The notes beneath the pieces were generated by a model. The model saw only the letters and a program-made list of their open reading frames with translations, did no database searches and was not told where the DNA came from. A DNA stretch of 64,000 nucleotides from Antitrichia curtipendula (taxonomy: Eukaryota > Streptophyta > Bryopsida > Hypnales > Leucodontaceae): assembly GCA_951230915.1 (NCBI GenBank), contig OX579641.1, positions 124,001 to 188,000 on the forward strand. The letters run 5' to 3'. A program made the translations under genes and the position numbers. Within the stretch, counting starts at the first letter, position 1; every line of letters starts with the position of its first letter. Below are positions 1-10,714 of the stretch, in pieces.

Positions 1-1255
1 AGTCCACTCCACTCCCTGGCCCTTCTACCAACATTTTAAACAAATAAACTTTTGCCTTTCCTTGACCGGGAAAGACATTGTCATGAATGTACTCAAATCT
101 CAAATTTCGTTTCATATTCATGATGCTATCTATGACCCTACTTCTGCCACTAGTACGAAACGAAGAAATAACATTTCGTATGTTAGGAGAACTAAGTATC
201 TGGAACTTGTCCATCACATCCTCTAGCGAGTTCCCCCGCAACATTTCCTTAGGTCCTTCACCATTGTGTATGAGGTGATTGTCTAGAAACTGTTTACTAG
301 CTGCTAAGGCAATGGCAGAGTTGGTGGCACTAGGGGTTCTTGAAACCACGCCTGCAATGAGACTGGAAATTGTATCTGAAGACTCTCTACACATTCCTAA
401 TGCTACAGGATGCACGTGATTCCCTAAGTGAATGCATGCTCTAGTCAAGTGTGTAGTATCACCAAAAACGTAATATATTCTAGCACTACATGTACTAACG
501 CAATGCGGCGGATATTTGCATATCTTGCATTGTAGAAATGAATCTTTCGGAGGGATTGTGCCAACATGAAATGGAGCGGGTGTATAACCACACCACTCAG
601 TCTCATTCCGCTTCAAGGACCGCTTTAAGTAATCGCATTTGGAGTTGTCACATACAAGATGGCCTGCACAGGAAGATTTTCTAAACTTCAGGCCATCTTG
701 GTTGTTGATATTGGACGTCATGGTATGACACCATGCATGTCCATCGTATCGTTTATCCATGCCCTGTAAGTTCCCAGCAGCGGATGATGAAGATGAAACA
801 CGAAGAGAAGGCAACTCGAATAGTACATCTCCATCAAAATCTGCAGGAAGGTATTGCACCTTCTGATGGATGACTGAGTCGTAGTCTAACGAAGCAATTT
901 CGTTTCTAGATCCACGAATTGCTGCTAGCTTCCGTAGGCATCCAACGATGCTAATTGCAAGTGTACTACTCGGATAAGTTGGCGGCCGAGAGTGACTGGA
1001 CACAACAGGACTATTAGACGAAGTTCGATATATACCAGATGGTGTCTTCAAGACATCATCAGAGACTCTACTAGGAAGTGTTGCTTGAAGACCTAACTGG
1101 CCAGGAGACTCTCCCTCGGACTCACTAGATATATCTATGACCGGGTCAAGAGGTTCTTGCTTTACACAGACAAGTTGAACAAGAGTATCAGCAATCGGAA
1201 TATGATTGCAGTCAATAGTTTCTTCAATATCATGGTGGGAATCAGGCATGTTCAT
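1..1255 (-). CDS. Cys/His-rich transposon-like protein, 3' end outside window
   Basis: The minus strand is open from an ATG at 1255 to the window edge, about 418 codons, with no stop. The first 170 residues are Ser/Pro-rich and acidic. Then comes a Cys/His cluster: a C-x-GHLVC-x4-C segment near residue 215, a K-x-CK-x-P-x2-C segment near residue 262, and an ACIHLGNHVHP segment near residue 293. The pattern recalls WRKY/GCM-type zinc domains and proteins of plant and algal transposons, but I cannot name the family. A stop lies in frame just upstream of the start, and the preceding reading frame (1605-1252) ends exactly here, so the two may be one gene split by a single indel or joined by splicing. 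Function is unknown; a transposase or its DNA-binding subunit is the best guess. Confidence 0.5.
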   Translation of the reverse strand, partial: MNMPDSHHDIEETIDCNHIPIADTLVQLVCVKQEPLDPVIDISSESEGESPGQLGLQATLPSRVSDDVLKTPSGIYRTSSNSPVVSSHSRPPTYPSSTLAISIVGCLRKLAAIRGSRNEIASLDYDSVIHQKVQYLPADFDGDVLFELPSLRVSSSSSAAGNLQGMDKRYDGHAWCHTMTSNINNQDGLKFRKSSCAGHLVCDNSKCDYLKRSLKRNETEWCGYTPAPFHVGTIPPKDSFLQCKICKYPPHCVSTCSARIYYVFGDTTHLTRACIHLGNHVHPVALGMCRESSDTISSLIAGVVSRTPSATNSAIALAASKQFLDNHLIHNGEGPKEMLRGNSLEDVMDKFQILSSPNIRNVISSFRTSGRSRVIDSIMNMKRNLRFEYIHDNVFPGQGKAKVYLFKMLVEGPGSGVD

Positions 1256-1605
1256 TGTAGAGTATTCAACTGGCGAGCTAAAATCTCAGTGGAAGCTACT
1301 CTCACTTCAGACATCAAACCGTAAGCTCGATAGCACCCTCGATAAAGGTGCCAGACATGACCATCCTCAACCACTATTTTTGGTATATAGACAGACTCTT
1401 TCAAGAAGCCAGAATCAGACATAACCTCTTCCTCAACATAGATACTGGATTGGACAAAACCGAAGCGAACATGAAGAAGATGTGAAGACACTACAACACA
1501 TCCATCATCTCGAAGCGGAAGTACTAGTGGTATCTCGTGGCCATCCGCTCGAAGGGAGGCCATTGTCCCAGAAAATGAGCACAACAATAACAGGAACAAT
1601 ATCAC
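1252..1605 (-). CDS. Upstream part of the same Cys/His-rich gene
   Basis: This 117-codon frame stops where the next minus-strand frame begins, the stop and start overlapping as ATGA. If translation starts at the first ATG it has a hydrophobic leader rich in Leu; the internal MASLRADGHE start would give a soluble protein. Residues after that are of ordinary composition and include a CYRAYGLMSE segment. I read it as the N-terminal part of the downstream Cys/His-rich protein, separated by one indel or a small unseen intron. It matches no family I recognise. Confidence 0.35.
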   Translation of the reverse strand: MILFLLLLCSFSGTMASLRADGHEIPLVLPLRDDGCVVVSSHLLHVRFGFVQSSIYVEEEVMSDSGFLKESVYIPKIVVEDGHVWHLYRGCYRAYGLMSEVRVASTEILARQLNTLQ

Positions 1606-2966
1606 AAAAAAACATTGACCTCAATGAAAGATTGAACTAAGGGATTGAACAAAACACACTACATGGATATATGAATGACATCAAATTGAAATTCAAACCC
1701 CAGAGAGTCATGCAGCGTCATTACTTTCCCTCAATACAAAATACTGACAGTAATCCCGTAGTTAATGTACCTTAAACCGGCAATCAAATCGTTATTTATA
1801 TTGTTAAGAGATGCGTCATTGCATACAACATTTGGATAATTGTCGCAGCAGGGGTGGTTTAGCTTTAGATTGTAATAACTATTGAAGAATAAGCCGTACG
1901 AAATTGAAAGTTTTACTGGAGATGGATCCCTTCAGTATAATCATATCCCTCATTATTCAAAAAATTACTAAATACATTCTTATATTTAAAAGTCAATTTA
2001 GCTAATTTGTCACATTCCGGCTTTAAGGGTATTAGTACTGTGTGACCAGCACATTAAGTGATCTAGACCTGAAATTTCTATGGTCTATTCCCACACTAGG
2101 AAGACATGTTCCTACCAAGTGGAATTTAGAAGTATTTTATGTTATGTCCTCCACCTTTGTGAAAATAGAGCTCCCTTGCGCGCGCACTTTTGAACATACA
2201 ATACGGTTCCAAGTTCATTCTTATATTGAAATCCCTACACCATAAAGTTATTCCAAATGGCTTATTCTTAGAATCTTTGAAAATTATGTTTCCAATCTTT
2301 TACAAATTAAAACGTCCAAGTATCTATTTTCTGTCGATTCTGCACTTTTCTATATCTCCTATTTAGAATTTTTTCTCATGCTATTCCTTTCTAGGGCACC
2401 GTCTTCTTATCATAGTATACATTGTCCATATTATAAATATTATTATAAAAATGATATTCTATTTTATAGTACTCCCAAAAAAAGTCTGTAAACTGCCAAA
2501 GTGGAACAGAAATAGCAAGTCATTCCTGCAATCACCTAGAGAATACCTGTAAGTCTGGCTACCTAACTATTGAATGTGACAAGGTTGACGCCTATAATAA
2601 ATTCTCTTTGATAATGTATCTAATTTTTTGGTGGCGCAATGAGATATGGACGATCACGTTACTGTTGCAATCTCATATCCAAGGTACTATAGTGTACAAG
2701 TAATTTGAGAGAGCATTTATGGGTACACATTAGGTAAACCAATAAGAGTCGTTTCTGTTAATCTGCTATCATATGTAAGAATTTCTATATTGAATTAGAC
2801 ATTTACATGTGCTTGCGAAAATCAATGTTCTCATCGAAACGGCCATTACGTCTACAACATCTAGGCATTAGTCACAGTGCAACAACTATAGCAACCACTC
2901 AATGTCTCAAACGATAAGCCCTCCTAGAGGATTCAAAATACCGTCGTGTGTCCATAATGATAAGTG
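1606..2966. other. AT-rich noncoding stretch
   Basis: I see no reading frame with coding character, no palindrome cluster and no terminal repeats here. It separates a minus-strand gene from a plus-strand gene and so may hold both promoters. Confidence 0.4.
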
Positions 2967-3550
2967 ATGGACGATGAAGCTCACATTCCATTCCATCTTG
3001 CTCAGTGTTATTCCGGATTATGTAGTGTTAGTCTTATGCTTACGCTAGACGGTCTAACCGATGGTGGTTCTGTGCATAGCTTTAGGAAGAAGAAGAAGAG
3101 TAGAAAACTCCTATACTCTTCAAGGAAAGAATTGCAGCAGTCAAGGAATAGAGGTTCTAAGGTTGATCTACTTTCTAAGTCGCTACCAATTGGAGACTCT
3201 ACACACATTCAAATTCAAGAACGTGAACAAGCTGGCGTTCTCACAGACGGGAGTGAAGTGAAGGTAACGCACATTGTGGAGAAGCCGCCGAAGTATTCTA
3301 CCTTGGAAGCAACGCCGTACAATTCAGTAAGTAAATCTCTCTCTGCACAACCTATGCAATGCTATTTCCTTTGTTTATGATGAATTCTGGATTTGAACTA
3401 TATGGTCCGCAGATAACGCGAAGCCAATGTTATCTCAATGTACCTTTGAATCATGGACTGATTACACTCAAGGTAATCAATTAACTTCCAGGCATTCTAA
3501 AAATCTATAAAATCTAATCCTTGATTTATTCTGTTCAGTTTAACGTATAA
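2967..3550 (+). CDS. Small three-exon gene of unknown function
   Basis: Three exons fit together in phase 0. Exon 1 runs from the ATG at 2967 to 3326 before GTAAGT, exon 2 is 3413-3472 between a CAG acceptor and GTAATC, and exon 3 is 3539-3550, ending at a TAA. The product would be about 144 residues with a Lys/Arg-rich stretch (FRKKKKSRK) near residue 40 and a hydrophobic C-terminus ending LITLKFNV. The clean splice phases are the main support. I do not recognise a domain. It could also be the last exons of a longer gene, since the start is preceded by a stop but exon 1 might have an upstream acceptor. Confidence 0.35.
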
Positions 3551-3983
3551 ACATTACTGAAATAACATTGTTCACAGCCTGGGATATATAATAATTCCAT
3601 TTATCATATTTCACTAGAGACCTTACAAACTGGGACCGTATCGGATGGTCCAGTATCATCTTCACTAGACCCACTCGTGTGCTGTTGGGAATCATAAATG
3701 CAGTGGTTCAAATATAGTCCACGTCGTATATTTACGGTTCAGGGTGCAGATGACCTTACGGGATTTTGGGTTTAGAGTTAAGGATCTCAATATAACTTAC
3801 CGCAGAGAGTGACGCTGGTTTGCCAAGCCCCACAAGATGGCACCGCCGCGAATACACTCTTGTGCGCAGCTTTGAATTACTCCATGCCGGTAGACTGTGC
3901 TTAGATAGGGTTTTGATTTTGAATGCACAATTGATTGTTTGAGTACTTACCTAATTCGTGTTTCGTTGCACAAGCTCGGAGAA
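3551..3983. other. Spacer upstream of element A gene
   Basis: No gene is visible. The stretch leads into the first ATG of the element A gene and probably contains its promoter, though I find no clear TATA box. Confidence 0.3.
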
Positions 3984-4212
3984 ATGGCGAGGAGACCGGC
4001 TACGAGAAGTGCAGCAATGGGGCTGCAGGGAAACGACGGAGATGGAAGCGGAAGCAACGACAACGCAGTTGAAGAAGTGGTGGCTGACGTCGCGGCCTCT
4101 GCAGCAGCTCCAGCCACTGAGGTATCTTTCCAAAACCCTTATTTCCAAATGTTGTGTCGTGACCGGAATTTTAGGCGCCGATTTGAAGAGGACAGTGGCT
4201 TATACATGATCA
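3984..4212 (+). CDS. Candidate first exon of the element A gene
   Basis: The ATG at 3984 opens a frame of 90 codons: a basic start (MARRPATR), an acidic Ala/Val-rich linker, then FQNPYFQMLCRDRNFRRRFE, which loosely resembles the aromatic/basic first exon of the related gene in element D (28180-28296). A GTAACT at 4213 could be the donor. It ends in phase 1 while the next certain exon (6605) starts in phase 0, so at least one small exon between them has been missed or the donor is elsewhere. Confidence 0.4.
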
Positions 4213-4322
4213 GTAACTGGAACTTGGGGTCGGTAGACAGATTGAGAAAATAAATTTACCTTATCGAGGCGGCCCCCGGGCGCCAAGCAGAATTCGGATC
4301 AGCTGTGGCTTTGTAGCCTCAG

Positions 4323-6525
4323 CCCTCGGCGCCGAGGGAAAAACCCACGCCCTAGTATTTAATCCAATGAACCCTGGATTCGAACACCGCTTGACTTCGT
4401 TATTCCAGCGTATCAGTACATTGCGATTCAAATTTTTTGCTTGCTTCAGCGCCTAGGGGTTTGGTCTTCCAATTCCACTTCTCATTTCAGTAGTCACGAC
4501 TAATTCTAACTACTTATTGATTTCAGAAATGCATTTGAGTTGGTTGGGGAAAGTAAACAGGGCATCAAAGCATCCGGAGGAGGTCCCTTGACGACATTTG
4601 AGGGTCTCGGAGGGCAAGGATAGAAAAATTTAATAGGCGATTTTCTACTGTTATGTTACAGTTAGTTTCTAGATAGGCAGCTCGTAGAGGAATTGTTCAT
4701 ATCAATTGAAACCTGTCCGCCCCTTCCCATCGGCGCCGAGGGGAGGATCTCGGCCTACAGGTTTGACGTTCTATTTCTTAAGAATCTGATTATCGGAGAA
4801 CTAGAAATAACAATCTACACCCTATAAACTCAGATTACGTTAATTCTGTCCCAAATGAAATGTGACTTTATATTGCGGTACGGTACCGTATTTGTTTGTA
4901 TATTTTTTTGAATGCAAGTAAGAGTTTCTCCCTGGTTCAAAAGGCTATATGTGAAATAGTAAGTGCTGAGGGATGTTGACGACTTCAATGGTTGCAAATT
5001 GTAAGACGCTTAGATTGTCGTGCCCCGCATTGTCGTGCCTCGCATTTCCGTGCCTCGCATTCCCGTGCATCGCGGTGTCGGTCCAAGAATTCCCAGATCA
5101 AAAAGTAACAGAACCTAGTTGCCCTCGGCGCCGAGGGCAAGAGAATGGCAGATCGTCTTGATCTTCTCGTGTCGCCAGCACCTCATGACCAAATTTGGAG
5201 AGCGAACTATTTCGTAAAAAATTTTAAATGGTCAGCCCCTGAGGTTCTCATCGGCGCCGAGGGTATGTCCAGTGTCTTGCCCGTTTGATCTGTTCTGGAA
5301 AGTTGCAGCTTTGTGTCTGTCGTAATGCTTGTGGACATTACTTAGTGACATGTAGAATATCTCGGGTTTTTGAGGTTTCTTCTTTCTTAAGCTATATGTT
5401 TAGGAACATTCCTGGCTTACTCCTCAATTTGCTCATTGTGAACACCATCTTATCAGATATTTCGTTGTGGTTAATCTCGGGTCAAGACGTATATGTATCC
5501 ATCGGCGCCGAGGGTAGGGGTGGGATGACATGGAGTTAATACAGTACATTAATATTAGTTTAACATCTTCTACAATCTATACTAGCTAATTCTCCACCTT
5601 CTAATATCCTCGGTGTTGAAGTTGAAATCCATATTTGTTATTTTAGTCAATAGAGGACTACTGGTCTCGTACCCTCAGCGCCGAGGGTATGTGTGTTGTG
5701 AGTTCGTTCTGATCGTAGAACTATGGTAGGTCTTACAAGGGCATATGTAATTTCATCATGAGTTCGCACTTCCTGTATGATCTTGAAATTCACGAAATAC
5801 ATTCATCTACTTGGAGATTAGGAACGTTTTATCATACTGATTTAAACAATTGAGTAAGTCGTAATGTGTGTAGTAATTCACTTAGGTTTGACATGCAGTT
5901 CATGAAGTAATGTTTTCTCTTATTTGAATTTAGCAGTGCCATTCTGGAAATTCGTGTTGTTGCGTTGTCCTTCCTGGGTATGAGAATAAAGGTAATTTGT
6001 CTATGCTTAATCTGCACCTATCCATTTGAATTTATCTCGGAATGTTATGGTGATGTAGTAGCTTGAAAGAAACTTCCTGCCCTGCATTTAACAAAATGAG
6101 CTCCCGAACTTGGGGAAGGGATTTCTGTCCCATGTTATCATTATAGCATATTCGGTACTGGCTAGCAGTTATTTCGACAAGTTCAATTTCGGGAATCCTT
6201 CTCTATGATTAGATATTGATCTGCAGAGTTCTTCTTAGTGCAGCCCTCGGCGCCGAGGGTACTACTGTGGACATGAGGTCTTGACTGAATACTAACGGGA
6301 TGAGCTGAATCTGTTTAATTGGATGTGTGTTCTAATTTGAATGATTCTCCAGTTCACCTCCATAGTTCTCGTGGTGACTGACTAATTTCATTTTGTAAGC
6401 AAATTCTGGTTTTCCTAGCTAGATACTATTGTTTGGAAGTTGTAAATATTGCTTGGTTTTTTGTTTCAATTTCGTTGACCTCTATCTGTGGGGCTCTGCT
6501 CCAGGGTTTCCCTCGGCGCCGAGGC
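4323..6525. repeat. Eight copies of palindrome CCCTCGGCGCCGAGGG
   Basis: Copies start at 4323, 4727, 5122, 5248, 5499, 5672, 6244 and 6510. Four match the 16-base consensus or differ at one end base; the others have CCAT or TCAT replacing the left arm start, or CAGCGCC at the centre. All lie in the intron region between the first exon and the ParB-like exon of element A, with irregular spacing of 0.1 to 0.6 kb, and I found none elsewhere in the window. The perfect dyad suggests sites for a dimeric DNA-binding protein, plausibly encoded by this element. Confidence 0.85.
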
Positions 6526-6604
6526 TAGTTGTTGGGCCGTCCAATTTGGTATCCTCTCATTCATATACTTCACTTTATCATTGCATTTTCTGTTTTCTAT
6601 TCAG

Positions 6605-7245
6605 GTGGAGGCTTGTTTAGAACAAATGGAGACTCAATCTGTTTTAGAGTGTGTCACCTCTGGAGGTGGAGTTCCGGAGGGAAACTCAATTGACCAAGAC
6701 ATGGAGGAGACCGGAGAGGAGTACAAATCCGAGGACGCGTTTAGGAGAGCACAGAAAGTCAACTCCGTTGCGTCCATTGCCGAATTGAGATTAAAACCTC
6801 ATTCCATATCTCGGCTAAGGATCCCATTGTGCCGTCTTGCTTCAATGCCAATGGTTAGGCCTGCGCTTCAGTGTGATCTCACGAAATTGGAACAGGAGTT
6901 CGTGCACGGCTACAGAGATGGATCATGCGTTTTTTATGTGTCAGTTACTAACAAGCAGGGTGAGACTGAGCAGGTGTCTGATGCAGAAAAAGAGGCATGG
7001 GGACCATTGTGGAATGAAGAAAACGAGATCTTCAACTCCCACCTCAATGCAACTCCAGGATTGCATCATTTTCAGAACTCCAAGTTCTTCGTCTGTGATG
7101 GTAACCATAGACTGCTGTCATGGACTTCTTATATTAAGAAGCACCATGGCCTCGACAGAGATTGGCATATTTCTGTCGATTCCATAGTTCTTGAGACGAA
7201 GGGAAAGATTGGTGATGTCATGCACGCCATGCACGACATCAACAA
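6605..7245 (+). CDS. ParB/Srx-like domain exon of element A
   Basis: The exon begins after TATTCAG and ends in phase 2 before GTAAGT. After an acidic leader it reads LRIPLCRLASMPMVRP, then a Tyr/Phe-rich strand and FFVCDGNHRLLSW at about 7083-7124. The DGNHR signature with a preceding hydrophobic strand and an earlier conserved Arg is the hallmark of the ParB N-terminal/sulfiredoxin-like fold, whose members bind nucleotides or act on DNA. In phages this fold is often fused to an adenine or cytosine-N4 methyltransferase, which is the arrangement seen here. Assignment rests on motif reading only. Confidence 0.6.
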
Positions 7246-9391
7246 GTAAGTTCATCATTTCATTGTATATTTTTTTGGTTGTCCTCTGTTATTATTTAGG
7301 TACAATTTAACGACTTCATTTTATATTGCAGGCATACAGAAAATTCATTCATCAAAACTAGCCTTGTTCACACGTTGTATCGTGTTTGCAAGTACGGGCT
7401 GTTGCCATTGGAGAAGTTCTCTGAGCACTTGAGTGACACCGAGATGACCCAGTGCCAAACAAATCTTCGAAAGAGTTGGTACTAGATGTCGGTTGAAGTC
7501 TTCACTTCATTTATCTTCCGGGTAAGTAGAGTCATTCAACATAATCTTTTTTTTGTTTTTCTATTGTATTTTGCTCAAAGCATTCTATATCGGAATTAAC
7601 TTATGGTTATGTTGTTTCCAGTACGAGATAGCGGCAGCATTTGATGTTGCTGTTAGGCTCTACAAGGAAGAAACATCGGAGGAGGATCAGTTAGAGGAGG
7701 GCGTCTTGGCTGCTATGAAATTAGGTACAAAGGAAAAGACATCGAAATTGATTTAGAAGTTGGGGAAGTTAACAGCCGTTGCCAATCCCAATCTTGGAAA
7801 CGAATGGCTTCAAGAGGTATGACGACATTGCCTACAATCACATTTTTATGTTCTTCTCTTATCATATACTCGGACCTCTAACTCCATGTAACTTGTGCTT
7901 CAGATTGAGCGTCACTGGAGCTCCAACATCACTCCGGAAATGACCTTGGAGAAGTTGCAGCTGATTGCAACTTGCAACGTTAGCCGGGAACAAAAGGTGA
8001 AGTGGTTGCGTTGGTGGAATTCATCCATTCAAACCAGAGAAGCAAGGCGCTTTCCATTGAAGCCAGTAGGAGAGACTGAGTTAAGGTCCTTCTTGGCGAA
8101 GGCCTGCTGGTATGCAGGGGTAAGTACTTCCCTTTCATTTTTTCTATTATTTAATCATATCATTGTCGTATTATGTAGTGCATGACGTTGTGAAATGCTG
8201 ATTGCAACGGAATCTTGCATTGTTTGCATATGTCTAATTACCTCATATGATTGCACAGATTGAAGAGGTGGGAATTGAAATGTTCGATAACATTGTGAAG
8301 AAGGACCAGCTCACGTTGTCAATGGACTCTCCCCAGGAGCCTGACAACTTTGCAGATTATATTGAGCCATGGAGAATTCGAGTCTGGAACCATGCATTCT
8401 TGACTCAGTTCCGAGGACACGATGTCTTAGGAAGTCAGATGACTTTAGAAAACACAAAGGCTCCGATCTTGTTGTCAAACGTGCAGTTTACCGGTACGAC
8501 TTCCATTTCGTGTTGTCACTGCGGTATGCTTATTTAGACTTGTCAATTTCTGACCTTGAGGCAATATTCCTTTTCACTTTCTATGCTTTGTACAGGTATT
8601 TTAAATATGAGCTGCTACCAAAGGGAGCAATCGCAAAGCGTGACCTACCTCCTTTTCTTGGAACGTGGCTAGATGTCTCTTCCGAGCACTGCATGTTTTC
8701 ACCGGCGCAGTTGCGTTGGTGGACGAGTTCGCACTTCAAATCCGGTGCATGGTATTTAGATTGTCCATCGGAGTTCACGCCACTGCCTGAAGAGCACATC
8801 AAGCAGGCGATCAACTCTCATGCTGTCGTCGCAGAATTTGATGAGTTTGCCGACCTTGATGATGATGCGAAGGCCAAAGCTATTAAGCGGAGAGAGGAGT
8901 CTAACAAGAAGATTGCATTGAAGAACTTGGAGGCGGTGGACAAGGCCAAGGAGAAGATCACCAGGAAAACACAAAAACTTGTTGAGACAGAGAATGCACC
9001 AGCAGCGGAGAAGACCAAGGGGAAGAAGGCAAGGGAGCAAATTCCGCCTTCATCATCAAAGGATGAGGGCTCCCAGCACCAGCGTTCTGTCTCGCGTTGC
9101 ACCAAGCGTGATGCTCAATATGCTTCCCTCACCGAAGAGGGAATGCAGTATGGGCCATCAGCTGTGGAATATCTCAATGACTCAAAGATTTCCATCTCTG
9201 AGTTCATTGTCAATTACTCTCTTGCAGATGTAATTGCTGATCCTCTGCCCAAGGTGTATAGTGACATCCTAGATTTCATTGATAAGGTTAGCAGTTATAT
9301 ATGCCTTTCACCTTTTTTTTGTGATTTGGTTCTTGAGCTTTATTACTCTGTTTTGAGCTTCAGTCGTCTGACCTTTAAAAATCTGTTGCAG

Positions 9392-10578
9392 CACAAAGGG
9401 GACAAGTAGCGCTTCTTCAAAGGAGCCAGAAGTGATAAACCGTGGATTGACCTGATTATTGCAAACATGCCAGAGGGTTTGCCGGTCCCAAATTTGTCGA
9501 TGCCTGCAACCAGCGTTCCAAAGTGGAATATGGACACACCTTCTTGGTTAGAGGCAATTTTTGAGTTTGCGGATGGTCATCTACAGGATGATGGAGCTCT
9601 AATTGTTATTTATCCCTTGAGGGCCATTACGAAGGCTACTATTTTGAAGTATGGTAGTACATACTCTTTTGAGAAGATGAAGGACTGGTGGGGAATGAAT
9701 TGGTTACATCTAGCCTCGCCTGTTTCTACTTCAAGAACGGTATATTCATTATGCATTTCGATTTCAAACTCAGTTATTTCCTATTATTGTTTTTGGGTGA
9801 AGTCAATTTCCTTAATAGTTCAATTTTGGCATTGTCAGTTCTACCGCAATGTACTTTATGTTTCCCATTATTTTTGAATTGTATGCCTCTACATATTTCA
9901 GTCTATAATGATTTTTAGAATAAGCTTGTAGTTTATGTCTATGCATTTGTGATGGACTGATTCTCTCCCTATCTCATCATTCTTGCAGACACAACGCTTT
10001 GGCATTATGTTGTTGGTGAGGAACTTGCCTGGAGTTGGTCCTTCTAAATTCAAATTTCAACCATGCCCAAGGCTGAAGGAATTAGGGATAGATGTAGCTG
10101 TTGATGATGTTCTTCAGAATTTCACAAAGAAGGAGACTTTGACCATGGACAGCAAGTTCAACCTTTGGAGAGGGGCCCGAGAGAAGGATCCCCGATTCCT
10201 TCAGATGTTGATAGAGGCATCAACACTTCCCAATGACGTTGTTATCGACTGCACTGCTGCAACAGGTCATTCCAGTTGCCTTTACAATCTAATTTTTGTA
10301 ATCTAGATTTTCATATTCTCTTTTATTCCTTATGAATGCTCTAGTAACTGAATTTTTTCTGTTCGTGGGATTAGGAGCCTCCATCCACGCTTGTAGGATC
10401 CTCAGCAAGCACATTGTTGCACTTGAAGAAGATAAGGCAATCTTCGATGCAATTTTGGCCCCAATGATTCGCTCAGTTCCAGATGTTTCAACATCAGCTG
10501 CAACAGTCATACTGGGTTCTGACGATGAAGATGCAGTGGAAGTTGAAGTCCCACACATCGTGAAGAAATCCCGTTTCA
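9392..10578 (+). CDS. Methyltransferase-like exons of element A
   Basis: Three exons (9392-9739, 9989-10265, 10375 onward) encode a Rossmann-like methyltransferase core. WIDLIIANMPEG at about 9437 sits where N4/N6 methyltransferases have the D/N-P-P-Y catalytic motif IV, but here it is NMPE, so catalysis is doubtful. A later segment, DVVIDCTAATG then SIHACRILSKHIVALEED across the intron at 10266-10374, matches the motif I region (hydrophobic strand, acidic residue, Gly, helix, strand ending in Glu). The TAG at 9407 lies at the start of this block. It could be a binding-only relative of the methyltransferase family. Confidence 0.5.
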
Positions 10579-10582
10579 GTAA

Positions 10583-10714
10583 GTAAGTCTATCCAAGCTT
10601 GCATTTTCTTTCCCAATTGATATGTGTAGTTCTAATCCATTGTTTATGTTTCCTTTACCTTTATGATACATGTTTGTTTCATCAAAAATGTGATATTCAA
10701 TCCATTTCTAATAA
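10583..10714. other. Junction between truncated element A and truncated element B genes
   Basis: The A gene ends at a usable splice donor, and the B gene begins about 130 bases later without its ParB-like part. The spacer is AT-rich. I see no terminal inverted repeat or target duplication, so the fusion could be a deletion between two elements or an insertion whose other end is not recognised. Confidence 0.4.

Larger units (their letters stand above)
3984..10582 (+). pseudogene. Element A gene: ParB/Srx-like plus DNA methyltransferase-like protein
   Basis: Exons that agree in phase are 6605-7245, 7332-7521, 7622-7816, 7904-8119, 8259-8523, 8596-9286, 9392-9739, 9989-10265 and 10375 to about 10580, with a probable first exon at 3984. 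The order is a ParB-like domain, a long helical Lys/Glu-rich middle, and a class I methyltransferase-like C-terminus. The copy carries TAG at 7483, 7754 and 9407, and one base appears lost near 8460; restoring it makes exon 8259-8523 fit the next acceptor. A donor at 10579 or 10583 shows that further exons existed, but element B sequence follows instead. By comparison with B and D the lost part should encode an FCP1-like domain. The product probably binds, and perhaps modifies, DNA of its own element. Confidence 0.65.

Noticed and set aside
4323..6525. CRISPR-like array made of the repeated palindromes
   Set aside because: Spacing is irregular (about 100 to 600 bases), sites are single palindromes in introns, and the setting is eukaryotic.
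9688..9918. Alternative -1 frame (LACFYFKNG) at the end of the exon 9392-9739
   Set aside because: It looks protein-like but would end in the wrong phase for the next exon, whereas the main frame fits without change.
6605..10582. Bacterial or phage contamination because of ParB and methyltransferase domains
   Set aside because: The domains are divided by GT-AG introns in consistent phase, and the same gene type recurs in three elements with a shared intron position.
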